Assembly (NCBI RefSeq): GCF_004346185.1
Contig: NZ_SMAI01000006.1
Span: 210,731 to 274,730 of the forward strand
Source of the DNA: Aquabacter spiritensis
GTDB taxonomy: Bacteria > Pseudomonadota > Alphaproteobacteria > Rhizobiales > Xanthobacteraceae
DNA length: 64,000 bases
Direction of reading: 5' to 3'
Below, piece by piece: positions 8,616-18,055 of the stretch. A program made the position numbers and the translations under genes. Position 1 is the stretch's first letter, and each line of letters begins with the position of its first letter. The notes below the pieces were generated by a model, which had not been told where the DNA came from, searched no databases, and saw only the letters and a program-made list of their open reading frames with translations.

Positions 8616-9941
8616 CTAAGCCGGCTGCGCCCCGTTGGCCTCGAGCACCGCGCCGGCGAGATAGAGCGAGCCGCAGATGAGCACGCGGGGCTGCGGCACG
8701 AGGGGGAAGGCGGAGAGCCCGTCGAGCGCGCTGCCGACGTCGCGCGCGGTCGAGGCCGAGATGCCCAACGCGGCGGCGGTGGCGGCCAGTTCGTCGCAGG
8801 ACAGACCCGCATGGTCGCCGGGCACCGGCACCGCGATGACCTCGCGCGCGAGCCCGGCGAACGGGGCGAGAAAGCCGGCCGCATCCTTGGTGCCGAGCAT
8901 GCCCACGATCAGGACCAGCGGCCGCGCATAGCGCTCTTCCAGCTCGACCAATGCGCCCGCGATCGCGGCACCGCCGGCGGCATTGTGGCCGCCGTCCAGC
9001 CAGAGTTCGACGCCGTCCGGCGCGCGGCCTGCGAGCGGCCCGGGCGCGAGGCGCTGCATGCGGGCGGGCCATTCCGCGCCGCGCAGCCCCGCCTCCAGGC
9101 TCGCCGCACCGAGGCGCAAAGCGGGCACCGCCCGCAGCGTGGCCAAAGCGAGACCGGCATTGGCGACCTGATGCGCGCCCATCAGACGCGGCGGGGGCAG
9201 ATCGAGCAGCCCGTCCTCGTCGGAATAGACCAGCCGGCCGCCTTCCTCATGCACATGCCAGTGCTGGCCACGGACGAACAGCGGGGCGCGCTGGCGGGCG
9301 GCAGCCCGTTCGATCACCGCCATCGCCTCCGGCACCTGCTCGCCGACGACCACAGGGACGCGGCGCTTGATGATGCCGGCCTTCTCCGCGGCAATGCGCG
9401 CGACCGTGGGGCCGAGAAAGTCCACATGGTCGATCGAGACCGGCGTGATCACGCTCGCGAGCGGCGCGTCGACCACGTTCGTCGCATCGAGCCGCCCCCC
9501 GAGCCCGACCTCCAGGAGCAGCAGGTCGGCCGGGTGTTCGGCGAACAGCAGGAAGGCCGCGGCGGTCGTGATCTCGAACAGGGTGATCGGCGCGCCGGCA
9601 TTCGCCGCCTCGGTGCGGTCCAGCGCCTGCGCCAAAGCGGCGTCCTCGACCAGGCGGCCCGCGAGGCGGATCCGTTCGTTGAAGCGCACCAGATGGGGCG
9701 AGGTATAGACATGCACCTGCCGGCCGGCCGCCTCCAGCGCGGCGCGCAGGAAGGCGATGGTCGAGCCCTTGCCGTTGGTGCCGGCGACATGCAGGACCGG
9801 CGGCAGCCGGCGTTCGGGATGGCCGAGCGCCGCGAGCAGGCGATGCATGCGGTCGAGCGACAGATCGATGCGCTTGGGATGCAGCGCCGAGAGGCGCTCC
9901 AGCATCGCGTCGGGTGCGCCGGAGGGTGCGGGAAGCGCCAT
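8616..9941 (-). CDS. folC: Bifunctional folylpolyglutamate synthase / dihydrofolate synthase
   Basis: This 441-residue Mur-ligase-like enzyme adds glutamate to dihydropteroate and to folates. The ATP-binding loop is HVAGTNGKGSTIAFL (about residues 51-65). YTSPHLVRFNERI is the folate-binding signature, and SIDHVDFLGPT and WLDGGHNAAGG are the central and C-terminal ligase motifs. It follows accD after 24 bases on the same strand, the classic accD-folC pair. Confidence 0.93.
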   Translation of the reverse strand: MALPAPSGAPDAMLERLSALHPKRIDLSLDRMHRLLAALGHPERRLPPVLHVAGTNGKGSTIAFLRAALEAAGRQVHVYTSPHLVRFNERIRLAGRLVEDAALAQALDRTEAANAGAPITLFEITTAAAFLLFAEHPADLLLLEVGLGGRLDATNVVDAPLASVITPVSIDHVDFLGPTVARIAAEKAGIIKRRVPVVVGEQVPEAMAVIERAAARQRAPLFVRGQHWHVHEEGGRLVYSDEDGLLDLPPPRLMGAHQVANAGLALATLRAVPALRLGAASLEAGLRGAEWPARMQRLAPGPLAGRAPDGVELWLDGGHNAAGGAAIAGALVELEERYARPLVLIVGMLGTKDAAGFLAPFAGLAREVIAVPVPGDHAGLSCDELAATAAALGISASTARDVGSALDGLSAFPLVPQPRVLICGSLYLAGAVLEANGAQPA

Positions 9942-9965
9942 GGCCCGTCGGTCGGATCCTGCCGG

Positions 9966-10889
9966 TCAGGCGGTCGCGGGGCGCGGCAGACGCGCCCGCG
10001 GCGGCACAGCCGGCGCCTTGACCAGGAGGCGGCACAGGCGCGACAGCGTCTCGCGCATCTGGTGGCGATGCACGACCATGTCGATCATGCCGTGTTCGCG
10101 CAGATATTCCGCCCGCTGGAAGCCCTCGGGCAGCTTTTCGCGGATCGTCTGCTCGATCACGCGCGGCCCCGCGAAGCCGACCAACGCCCCCGGCTCGGCG
10201 ATATGGACGTCGCCCAGCATGGCATAAGAGGCGGTGACGCCGCCGGTGGTGGGATTGGTGAGCACGACGATATAAGGCTGGCGCGCCTCGCGCAGCTCCT
10301 GGATCGCAACCGTGGTGCGCGGCATCTGCATCAAAGAGAGGATGCCCTCTTGCATGCGCGCGCCGCCGGAGGCAGCGAAAATGATGAAGGGCGTGCCCTT
10401 GCGCGCGGCGGTCTCGAGGCCGGTGACCACCGCCTCGCCGGCCGCCATGCCGAGCGATCCGCCCATGAAATTGAAGTCCTGTACCGCCACCGTCACGGGA
10501 AGCCCTTCGAGAAGCCCCGTCGCCACCTTCACCGCGTCCGGCATGCCGGTCTTGGTGCGGGCGTCCTTCAGCCGGTCGGCATAGCGGCGTTCGTCGCGGA
10601 ATTTCAGCGGATCGGTCGGCACTTCGGGAAGTGCCACCTCGTCATAGGCGGCGTCGTCGAAGGTCGATCTCAGGCGGAGCGCAGCGTCCATGCGCATGTG
10701 ATAGCCGGAACCCGGAATGACGAAGAGATTGGCCTCCAGATCCTTGTGGAAGACCATCTGACCCGTTTCCGGGCACTTCACCCACAAATTCTCCGGCACC
10801 TCGCGGCGGGCCAGAAAATCGCGGATCTTCGGGCGGACGACGTTGGAAATCCAGTTCAAGGAGGATGCTCCGGCTGTGGCGTGCTCCAT
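9966..10889 (-). CDS. accD: Acetyl-CoA carboxylase carboxyltransferase beta subunit
   Basis: The 307-residue beta subunit of carboxyltransferase transfers CO2 from carboxybiotin to acetyl-CoA in fatty-acid synthesis. The crotonase-like core is clear ([32 protein letters not shown]). The N-terminal zinc ribbon is degenerate: only the first of the four usual cysteines remains ([10 protein letters not shown]), and the second pair is replaced in [10 protein letters not shown]. This is usual in alphaproteobacteria and does not suggest damage. The ATG at 10889 lacks a ribosome site; a TTG at 10859, eight bases after GGAG, would give the family-like start LNWISNVV and 297 residues. Confidence 0.93.
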   Translation of the reverse strand: MEHATAGASSLNWISNVVRPKIRDFLARREVPENLWVKCPETGQMVFHKDLEANLFVIPGSGYHMRMDAALRLRSTFDDAAYDEVALPEVPTDPLKFRDERRYADRLKDARTKTGMPDAVKVATGLLEGLPVTVAVQDFNFMGGSLGMAAGEAVVTGLETAARKGTPFIIFAASGGARMQEGILSLMQMPRTTVAIQELREARQPYIVVLTNPTTGGVTASYAMLGDVHIAEPGALVGFAGPRVIEQTIREKLPEGFQRAEYLREHGMIDMVVHRHQMRETLSRLCRLLVKAPAVPPRARLPRPATA

Positions 10890-11022
10890 GTAATGCCGCG
10901 CACGCGGTAACGGAAGTGCGGTTCTGCTGCGCCGCGCAAATCCGCGCCCAGATCTGTTTGTCTTTTCGCAGCCATCGGACTTGGGCGCCCATGGTGGCGA
11001 AACCGCGGCAAATCCTGATTAT

Positions 11023-11038
11023 TCCCCCGAAAGGGGGA
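11023..11038. terminator. Hairpin between the amide hydrolase gene and accD
   Basis: TCCCCC-GAAA-GGGGGA makes a 6-bp stem with a stable tetraloop about 50 bases after the amide hydrolase stop on the minus strand. An AT-rich stretch (AATAATCAGG) follows, without a clean T-run. It may separate the hydrolase transcript from accD-folC. Confidence 0.35.
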
Positions 11039-11089
11039 TCGCCGCCTGTCTTGCCGACCTGCTCCGCTCGGCCGCGATCCGCCCGCCGG

Positions 11090-12181
11090 CTACGGCTTGC
11101 CGGGCAGGAAAACGAACGGCGCGGCGGGTTCGAACCTGGCCGCGGCATTGCCGGAATAGATCCTTCCGCCCTCCAGGGTGAGCTTCTTCACCGGTGCGCC
11201 CGCCGTCAGGTCCAGATCGCCGAGAGGGACCCAGAACGTGTTGGGGCTGGTCGAGGAATCGAAGAAATAGACCTTGTTCTTCTGATCGGCGACGCTGCGC
11301 CAGAGGGTCGAGGAGAGGTTCGGCTTGTTCGGCGTGGTGATGCCGAGCGGCACGCTGACGCCGCGCATCACGCTCAGAACGCTGGCCACGGCCTGATTGG
11401 CATAGCTCTGCTCGGGGACCGCGGCGATGAAATGCGGGTCGGCGGCCTTGGGAAGCGCTTCGATCAGAAACGAGGCGCGCGCGAATCGGTCGGCGGCGCT
11501 GTTCGTCCCGGGCAGGAAGGTCAGCCCGCCGATCTCCTTCCAATAGGCGTTGAGCGCGAGCTGCTGGTCGAAGGTCGGCGAATTCGTCATCACGTCGAAC
11601 TGCTTGCCGTGATGGATGACGAGCTTGCCGGCGATATATTCGAAGACTGCGGAATCGCCGGTCGCGTCCGAAATTGCAAGGTGGAGCTGCGCGGGCGCCC
11701 CGTTCGGAAGCACGGGGGCGACGATCCGGAACGGCTCCTTGGACAGTGCCTCCACCGCTTCCGCGACGGTGGCGAAATTGTCGAGCACATACTGCGCCCA
11801 TAGCGAGATGGAGAGCGGGGGACGGCCATCCGCCGGGCCATAATCGGATTCGTCGAGATAGAGCATATTCGCCACGAGCCCCATCTCGTTGAGGCCGTCG
11901 GCGCTCCCCACGTCATAGCCCGACGTGATCAGGCTGCCGTATTTGGAGACCCATCGGGGGGCATCCGGCCCCGCCGCGCCGTCGCGCGCCATGCCCCTGG
12001 GAAATGCCCAGAGGTTGCTGCGCATGTCCTCCGCCCAATCCATGGAGCGGCCGGTGATGACCACGCCCTCCGATCCGGTATAGAGCGCGCGCGTGCAGGC
12101 GCCGGCGGGATCGGCGGCTGCGGCAAGGAAAGCACCGGCGGCAACACCGCCGACAAACCGACTGAAACGACCACGGGCCAT
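11090..12181 (-). CDS. Secreted linear-amide C-N hydrolase (choloylglycine hydrolase family)
   Basis: This 363-residue Ntn-hydrolase has a signal peptide ending in DPAGA, directly before Cys29. That Cys would become the N-terminal nucleophile (CTRALYTG), as in bile-salt hydrolases and penicillin V acylases. Further family marks are GRSMDW, the Asn-containing LNEMGLVANML and FEYIAGKLVIHHGKQFDVMTNSP. ATG 12181 is preceded by GAGGAGG at good spacing; the frame continues upstream without support. It lies between trpA and accD, interrupting an order that is usually contiguous. The substrate could be an N-acyl amino acid, an acyl-homoserine lactone or a beta-lactam; the sequence does not decide. 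Confidence 0.85.
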   Translation of the reverse strand: MARGRFSRFVGGVAAGAFLAAAADPAGACTRALYTGSEGVVITGRSMDWAEDMRSNLWAFPRGMARDGAAGPDAPRWVSKYGSLITSGYDVGSADGLNEMGLVANMLYLDESDYGPADGRPPLSISLWAQYVLDNFATVAEAVEALSKEPFRIVAPVLPNGAPAQLHLAISDATGDSAVFEYIAGKLVIHHGKQFDVMTNSPTFDQQLALNAYWKEIGGLTFLPGTNSAADRFARASFLIEALPKAADPHFIAAVPEQSYANQAVASVLSVMRGVSVPLGITTPNKPNLSSTLWRSVADQKNKVYFFDSSTSPNTFWVPLGDLDLTAGAPVKKLTLEGGRIYSGNAAARFEPAAPFVFLPGKP

Positions 12182-12280
12182 GGCATCCTCCTCCACATCG
12201 GAGAAAGCCTCGCTCGGCCGGCGGCACGACGCCCTGAGATGTATCAAGACGGCGCGGCAGGCTCCGGCCGCGCCAGCGAC

Positions 12281-13117
12281 CTACGCGGCGCCGCGCCGCA
12301 CGCCGCGGACCGCGTCGGCGAGCTGGCGCACCAGGGTTTCCACGTCGGCGACGGTTCGGGACGTCGCGGCGCCGTTTTCGTCGAGGGAAGCGCGCACCGC
12401 CTCCACCAAAGCGGAGCCGACCACGACGCCGTCGGCGCCCTTGGCGATCGCGGCCGCCTGCTCCGGCGTCCGCACGCCGAAGCCGACCGCGACCGGAAGA
12501 TCGGTGTGCCGCTTGATGCGGGCGACCGCCGCCGAGACCAGATCGGCGTCCGGCGTCGCCGAGCCCGTGATGCCGGTGATCGAGACGTAATAGACGAAGC
12601 CCGCGGTCTGGGCGAGCACCGCCGGCAGACGCCCATCGTCGGTGGTCGGGGTCGCGAGGCGGATGAAATCGAGGCCGGCGGCGAGCGCCGGCAGGCAAAG
12701 TTCGTCGTCTTCCTCCGGCGGCAGGTCGACGACGATCAGGCCGTCGACGCCCGCCGCCTTGGCGTCGGCGAGGAAGCGCGGCACGCCATAGACGTAGATC
12801 GGGTTGAAATAGCCCATCAAAACGATCGGCGTCACCCCGTCCCCGTCCCGGAAGGCCCGCACCAGATCGAGCGTCTTGGCGAGGGTCTGACCGGCCTTGA
12901 GCGCGCGCAGCCCGGCCGCCTGGATGGCCGGGCCGTCCGCCATCGGGTCGGTGAACGGGACGCCGAGCTCGATCACGTCCGCCCCCGCCGCCGGCAGCGC
13001 CTTCAGGAGCGCGAGCGACGTGGCGAAATCCGGGTCGCCGGCGGTGATGAAGGTGACGAGGCCGGGGCGGCCTGCGGCGGCGAGGTCCGTGAAGCGGGCG
13101 CTGATGCGGGTGGTCAT
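12281..13117 (-). CDS. trpA: Tryptophan synthase alpha subunit
   Basis: The 278-residue TIM barrel cleaves indole-3-glycerol phosphate to indole and glyceraldehyde 3-phosphate. The catalytic Glu and Asp are in [46 protein letters not shown] and [11 protein letters not shown] are phosphate- and substrate-site motifs. It belongs to the trpF-trpB-X-trpA set on the minus strand but is separated from the preceding gene by 111 bases containing a hairpin, so it may have partly independent expression. Confidence 0.95.
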   Translation of the reverse strand: MTTRISARFTDLAAAGRPGLVTFITAGDPDFATSLALLKALPAAGADVIELGVPFTDPMADGPAIQAAGLRALKAGQTLAKTLDLVRAFRDGDGVTPIVLMGYFNPIYVYGVPRFLADAKAAGVDGLIVVDLPPEEDDELCLPALAAGLDFIRLATPTTDDGRLPAVLAQTAGFVYYVSITGITGSATPDADLVSAAVARIKRHTDLPVAVGFGVRTPEQAAAIAKGADGVVVGSALVEAVRASLDENGAATSRTVADVETLVRQLADAVRGVRRGAA

Positions 13118-13132
13118 GATCCGAAGGTTTCT

Positions 13133-13152
13133 ACCCCTCCCGAACGAGGGGT
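13133..13152. terminator. Hairpin upstream of trpA
   Basis: ACCCCTC-CCGAAC-GAGGGGT forms a 7-bp stem in the 111-base gap before trpA. On the minus strand it is followed by AGAAACC rather than a T-run, so termination is doubtful. It sits about 16 bases before the trpA start and could shape mRNA stability or translation. Confidence 0.3.
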
Positions 13153-13228
13153 CGGCCGCGCGGCGGCCGGCGGAGGGAAAGCGGAAACGGCGGGGTGGGA
13201 ACCGGAACGCGGAGCCGCCTTGCGCGGC

Positions 13229-13609
13229 TCAGGTGCCGCTGGCGATGGCGCACCGCGCGCTGGTCGCCTTGACGGTGCTGGAAGGGGTCGCCTGCCCCAC
13301 CGCCTCGGGAAGGATCAGGCGGACCTGGTCGGTGCCGGTGACACCGGGAACGATGGCGTAGAGGGTGGTGCTGGAAGACCCGAGGGATTTGCCTCCGGCG
13401 AAGAATTCGCAGCCGACCTTCACCTGCGCCACCGGGCTGGCGCCGCTATTGGTCACGCGCACGGTCACGAACGATCCCGCGGGATCGGTGACCACAGGAT
13501 CCGCGGCGAGCGTCAGGGTAGCCTGCGCGGGCGCAGCCGTCTGGGCGAGAGCCGGCGCGCCGCCGCCGGCCGCAGCCGCCACAACAAGTCCCAAGACCTT
13601 CCAATTCAT
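13229..13609 (-). CDS. Uncharacterised secreted protein between trpB and trpA
   Basis: This 126-residue protein has an N-terminal signal peptide (about 22 residues, ending in APALAQ). The mature domain of about 100 residues looks like a beta-sandwich: alternating hydrophobics, [27 protein letters not shown] strands, and two cysteines (in KVGCEF and TSARCAIA) that could form a disulfide. Its ATG overlaps the trpB stop in the sequence CTATGA, so it is translationally coupled to trpB. I do not recognise the family. It is transcribed with tryptophan genes, but a periplasmic beta-sandwich protein has no obvious place in tryptophan synthesis. Confidence 0.7.
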   Translation of the reverse strand: MNWKVLGLVVAAAAGGGAPALAQTAAPAQATLTLAADPVVTDPAGSFVTVRVTNSGASPVAQVKVGCEFFAGGKSLGSSSTTLYAIVPGVTGTDQVRLILPEAVGQATPSSTVKATSARCAIASGT

Positions 13610-14817
13610 AGCTGCCCCCCGAGATGGTCCGCCACGGTGAAGATGTCCTTGTCGCCGCGGCCCGACAGATTCATCACCATGAGATGATCCTGGGGCTTTG
13701 TCGGCGCGAGTTCCATCACCTTTCCGACCGCATGGGCGCATTCCAGCGCCGGAATGATCCCCTCCAGCTTGGAGAGAAGCTGGAACCCGGCGAGCGCCTC
13801 CTGGTCGGTGCAGGGCAGATAGGTCACCCGTCCGACATCGTGGAGATAGGAATGTTCCGGGCCGATGCCGGGATAATCGAGGCCGGCCGAGATCGAATGC
13901 GCCTCGGCGATCTGCCCGTCGCCGTCCATCAGCAGATAGGTGCGGTTGCCGTGCAGGACGCCGGGACGCCCGCCGGTGATCGACGCCGCATGCTGACCCG
14001 AGGAAATGCCGTGACCGGCCGCCTCGACGCCGAAAATCTCCACTTCCGGATCGTCCAGGAATTCATGAAACAGGCCCATCGCGTTCGAGCCGCCGCCCAC
14101 CGCCGCGATCAGGCTGTCCGGGCCGCGCCCCTCGGCTTCCAGAAGCTGGGCGCGGGTCTCCTTACCGATGATCGATTGGAAGTCGCGCACCATCGAGGGA
14201 TAGGGATGGGGGCCGGCGACGGTGCCGATGCAATAGAAGGTGTCGTGGACGTTGGTCACCCAGTCGCGCAGCGCCTCGTTCATCGCGTCCTTCAGGGTGC
14301 GCGAGCCGGAGGTGACGGGGATGACCGTCGCGCCCAGCATGTTCATGCGGAACACGTTCGGCTTCTGCCGCTCGACATCCACCGCGCCCATATAGACGAC
14401 GCACTCAAGCCCGAACCGGGCGCAGAGCGTCGCCGTCGCGACGCCGTGCTGGCCGGCGCCGGTCTCGGCAATGATGCGCTGCTTGCCCATCCGCCGCGCC
14501 AGGAGGATCTGCCCGAGCACGTTGTTCACCTTGTGGGAGCCGGTGTGGTTCAGCTCCTCGCGCTTCAGATAGATCTTGGCGCCGCCGAGATGTTCGGTCA
14601 GGCGTTCGGCGAAATAAAGCGGCGAGGGCCGGCCGACATAATGGGCGAGATGGAAATCCATCTCGGCCTTGAAGGCCGGATCGACCTTGGCCGCCTCATA
14701 GGCCGCCTCCAGCCTGAGGATCAGCGGCATCAGCGTTTCGGCGACGAAACGGCCGCCATGATTGCCGAAATGGCCCCGTTCGTCGGGCCCGGTGCGGAAG
14801 GAATTGGGGACAGTCAC
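13606..14817 (-). CDS. trpB: Tryptophan synthase beta subunit
   Basis: The 403-residue PLP enzyme condenses indole with serine. The PLP lysine lies in [10 protein letters not shown], the ammonium-tunnel and catalytic segment is [12 protein letters not shown], and the phosphate loop is [20 protein letters not shown] at the N-terminus is typical. The start overlaps trpF by four bases (ATGA at 14814-14817), and the stop overlaps the next gene. Confidence 0.97.
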   Translation of the reverse strand: MTVPNSFRTGPDERGHFGNHGGRFVAETLMPLILRLEAAYEAAKVDPAFKAEMDFHLAHYVGRPSPLYFAERLTEHLGGAKIYLKREELNHTGSHKVNNVLGQILLARRMGKQRIIAETGAGQHGVATATLCARFGLECVVYMGAVDVERQKPNVFRMNMLGATVIPVTSGSRTLKDAMNEALRDWVTNVHDTFYCIGTVAGPHPYPSMVRDFQSIIGKETRAQLLEAEGRGPDSLIAAVGGGSNAMGLFHEFLDDPEVEIFGVEAAGHGISSGQHAASITGGRPGVLHGNRTYLLMDGDGQIAEAHSISAGLDYPGIGPEHSYLHDVGRVTYLPCTDQEALAGFQLLSKLEGIIPALECAHAVGKVMELAPTKPQDHLMVMNLSGRGDKDIFTVADHLGGQL

Positions 14818-15491
14818 GTGGCTTGGCCTTCCACCGGAAGCGGGAAACGCGGAGCCGTCCGCGCGGCGCGGACGAAGGCGAGGATCTTTTCCGGCGATTT
14901 GATGCCGGGGGCGCTTTCGACGCCCGAGGAGACATCGACCCCGTCGAGCCGCACGCTGGCCAGAGCCTGCGCGACGTTCGCGGGATCGAGTCCCCCGGAA
15001 AGCATGATCGGCCGACCGGGGTCAAGGCCGTGCAGCACCTGCCAGTCGAACACCCGCCCGTTTCCCCCCGGCAGCAGCGCCCCGGGATCGGGCTTGGCAT
15101 CAAACAGGAGGCGGTCGGCGACCGCGGCGAATGCGGGGACCGCTGCGAGATCGGCATGGGTGCGCACCGGCAGCACCTTCATGACCGCGATCCCGAACAT
15201 TGCGCGGATCGCCGCGACGCGCTCCGGCGTCTCCGCGCCGTGCAGTTGCAAGAGATCAGGGGCGACCGCCTCGACCAGATCGCGGAGCAGCCGATCGTCG
15301 GGATCAACGGTCAGAACGACCTTTGCCGCCCTTCCGCCCACGGTCCCGGCCAGCCGCGCCATGTCCGATACGGCGAGATGGCGGGGGCTGCGCGGGAAAT
15401 GCACGAAGCCGACGAGGTCCGCCCCCGCAGACAGCGCCGCATCGAGCGCGTCTGGCGTGTTCACGCCGCAGATCTTGATGTCGAGGGCCAT
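14814..15491 (-). CDS. trpF: Phosphoribosylanthranilate isomerase
   Basis: This TIM barrel of about 225 residues converts phosphoribosylanthranilate to the carboxyphenylamino-ribulose compound of the tryptophan pathway. [15 protein letters not shown] carries the catalytic Cys, [14 protein letters not shown] follows, and [14 protein letters not shown] and [14 protein letters not shown] mark the later strands. I choose ATG 15491 (MALDIKICG); ATG 15500 is equally possible and adds three residues. The frame is open to 15545 without homology. Its stop overlaps trpB. Confidence 0.93.
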   Translation of the reverse strand: MALDIKICGVNTPDALDAALSAGADLVGFVHFPRSPRHLAVSDMARLAGTVGGRAAKVVLTVDPDDRLLRDLVEAVAPDLLQLHGAETPERVAAIRAMFGIAVMKVLPVRTHADLAAVPAFAAVADRLLFDAKPDPGALLPGGNGRVFDWQVLHGLDPGRPIMLSGGLDPANVAQALASVRLDGVDVSSGVESAPGIKSPEKILAFVRAARTAPRFPLPVEGQAT

Positions 15492-15593
15492 TCGGGTCAT
15501 CCGGGGTCGGGGCGCTCTATATACGAGCGCTCCGGCCGCCGACAAAGCGCCGCGACGGTGTGTCTCGCTTCGCCCCTCGCAAGGGCGCGCCGG

Positions 15594-17933
15594 TCAGCCC
15601 GGCACCGCCGCGAAGGCCGGCGGCGGGATGCGGCGACGCGAGGCCGCCTCATAGGCCGAGGCGACCTGGAGCAGCACGTCCTCCCGCCCCGGCTCGGCGC
15701 GGAACACCAGCGAGAAAGGCAGGCCCGGCGCCGGGATCTGCGTCGGCACGTCGGACGCCCGCGAGACCCAGCGCGCGCCGTCCGGCAGCAGATCGTGCTC
15801 GGGATCGTAGACCGTCGTCACATAGCCCGCGGGCACCAGGGCCTCGGTGAGCCCCGCATTCGGCCCGTCAAAGGATTCCGGCAGCAGGTTCTGGTCGCGC
15901 GAGGCATCGAGGCCGACCGCTGTGCGCGGCTGACGCGCGCCGCCGATCTTCGCCGGCGGGAACGGCGTGTGCAGCCGCACCAGGGCATCGAGCCGGTTCT
16001 CGTAGAGCACCATCATGTCCGCGCGCCGCAGCACTTCGCGCAGCATGATGCGCTCGTTCACGCCCTGGCGCTGGTCGAAGCGGTTGCGCATGTCGACCAC
16101 CTCCTCCCAGTTTCGGAACGCGGCGCGCTGGTCGTCGCCCCAGAATTTGGAGCGGGCGTTCAAGGCCGGGAAATCGGTCAGCGTCTCGGTCTGGCCGAGG
16201 GCCAGCCAGTCGTCCGCCCGGCGGCCGAGATATTGCGCGATATGGAAGCGGAAGGCGTTGGCGAGCTGCTGCTGCTGCACGCTCATCAAATCAAAATTCT
16301 CCGGCGGCGCGATCTTGCCCTCGGCGAGGCCGACGAAATAATCGATCGGCGCCAGGGTGCCGGAGCCGAACACCTTGCCCGGCATGAATTCGGTCGGCAC
16401 GATCGCGGCGGCGAATTCCGGGAACAAGGGCGAGCCGTCGAGCTTCAGGCGGAACAGGAGTTCCGGCATCAGCACCGGGACGAGACGCGCCAGAGCGGTG
16501 CGGAAATCGACCCGCATCGGTTCGATCTCGGGATCGGGGGTCCAGTGGGCATGGGCCGATTCGACGAGATCCGCCCCGAGCCGGCCGCGCAGGATCGCTT
16601 TGATCTCGCGGTCGGCCGCTTCCACGATCGGTCGCTCGGTCATCGAACCCGGCGGGATGATCATGGATTCCCGCACGATGCCCAGCCGCAATCCCTGCAA
16701 GGCGGGGGGCGCCGTGGCCGCGGCGGCATAAGAGGGCAGGACCGAGGAACGCGGAACGGTGGTGAAGATGTCGCGCGGGTCGTAATAGCCCGCCTTGGGA
16801 TCGCGCAGCGCGTCCAGCACCTTGGCGCAGTCGAGAATGGTGCGGCAGTGGATGCCCGAACGGTCGACATAGATGTCGGCGCCAATCGCCCCGCCGTCGA
16901 AGCCGATCATGGATTTGTGCGGCAGGAGGAGCGCCACCGCATTGTGGTTCGAGGGGCCGCGGCAGGAGGCACGCGTCTCCTCGCCGAGACTCGCCATCAC
17001 CATGTTCGTGCTCACCGACAGCGCCGAGCCGGAGGAGGAGCCGAGCGAGGCGGAGCGGCTGGTGTCGTAGGGATTGCCCGGCGTGCCGCCCCAGGAGGAG
17101 CGCTGATAGCCGAGCACAGAGGGCAGGACCTTGTCGGGCGCGTGACGTCCGCCGGGGTCGCCGGCGCGGCCATTATATTCCGTCATCACCGCCTTGGCGA
17201 AGATGATGGCGCCCTTCTTGCGGAGCTGGTCCACCAGCACATGGTCCCGCGCCGGGGCGTCCATGTCGTAGGCCGCATCGCCCCCGCCGGTGGAGCGCAT
17301 GTCCTTGGTGTCGAAGGCGTCCTTGAAGGAGAAGACGACGCCGTACATGGGCATCGCCGCAAGGTCCGGATCTCGGCCATAAGCGGCGTCGAGGGCGGCC
17401 GCCTGTTCCAAGGCGTCGGGATGGTGGCGGAACACCTCGCACATGGGCGGGGCGCCCGGCGGAAGTGGGCCCTTGGAGGGGTGCAGATCGAAATCGCCTT
17501 TGCAGGTCACCGACCGTTCGCCGCGGATATTGAGGGTGGCGAGCGCATTCACCTGCCCGGCATCGGGCACCCCGACCACCCACCCATATTGCTGCAGCAC
17601 CGTCGGATCTGAGGCGGTCGGCTCCATCCGGCCATATTCCAGCGGCGGACCGGCATAGCGCGCGAAGTCCGGCATGAGATCGGCCGCCTTCACGGTCTCG
17701 GTCGGAAAGGCGATCGGAGCGCCGCCGCGCACAGCGCCCTGCACCGCCGGGATCGGCGCGCCATCGGGCGTCACGAGGCGCGTGCAGACGCCGTTATAGG
17801 CCCGCACCCGCGCGAGATACTGCTCCACGACTGCGACGCAGGTCGTGGCGCCGCTGCGGATGGCGGCATGCAAATCGGCGATCGTCGCCTCTTCCACACG
17901 AAAGGTCGGGACATTGGTCGGCGCATGTTCCAT
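15594..17933 (-). CDS. Large amidase-signature family hydrolase
   Basis: This 779-residue protein contains an amidase-signature core with the Ser-Ser-Lys triad: Lys204 in FSFKDAFDT, the cis-Ser in LGSSSGSALS (about 299-300), and the nucleophile Ser323 in EETRASCRGPS. The nucleophile loop departs from the common GGS-IR form. At 779 residues it is much longer than the usual 450-550, with an N-terminal extension of about 190 residues and a long C-terminal half. It is the last gene after the three nitrile-hydratase-like subunits, 122 bases past the metal-subunit stop. It may hydrolyse the amide made by that enzyme to the acid; this is inferred from position. Confidence 0.85.
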   Translation of the reverse strand: MEHAPTNVPTFRVEEATIADLHAAIRSGATTCVAVVEQYLARVRAYNGVCTRLVTPDGAPIPAVQGAVRGGAPIAFPTETVKAADLMPDFARYAGPPLEYGRMEPTASDPTVLQQYGWVVGVPDAGQVNALATLNIRGERSVTCKGDFDLHPSKGPLPPGAPPMCEVFRHHPDALEQAAALDAAYGRDPDLAAMPMYGVVFSFKDAFDTKDMRSTGGGDAAYDMDAPARDHVLVDQLRKKGAIIFAKAVMTEYNGRAGDPGGRHAPDKVLPSVLGYQRSSWGGTPGNPYDTSRSASLGSSSGSALSVSTNMVMASLGEETRASCRGPSNHNAVALLLPHKSMIGFDGGAIGADIYVDRSGIHCRTILDCAKVLDALRDPKAGYYDPRDIFTTVPRSSVLPSYAAAATAPPALQGLRLGIVRESMIIPPGSMTERPIVEAADREIKAILRGRLGADLVESAHAHWTPDPEIEPMRVDFRTALARLVPVLMPELLFRLKLDGSPLFPEFAAAIVPTEFMPGKVFGSGTLAPIDYFVGLAEGKIAPPENFDLMSVQQQQLANAFRFHIAQYLGRRADDWLALGQTETLTDFPALNARSKFWGDDQRAAFRNWEEVVDMRNRFDQRQGVNERIMLREVLRRADMMVLYENRLDALVRLHTPFPPAKIGGARQPRTAVGLDASRDQNLLPESFDGPNAGLTEALVPAGYVTTVYDPEHDLLPDGARWVSRASDVPTQIPAPGLPFSLVFRAEPGREDVLLQVASAYEAASRRRIPPPAFAAVPG

Positions 17934-18055
17934 GGGGACCTGTTCTTGCTGTTGGCCCTGAGGGCTGGACGGGCCGCGCAGAGCACGGCGGAGCGATCAC
18001 CGGCCGCGCGCGCAGCCGGACGGCGGGCGGAGACCGGGCGGCCTCCGGACCAGGG

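Noticed and set aside
10740..10830. Apparent defect of AccD through loss of zinc-finger cysteines.
   Set aside because: Alphaproteobacterial AccD proteins commonly lack these cysteines, and the catalytic core is intact.
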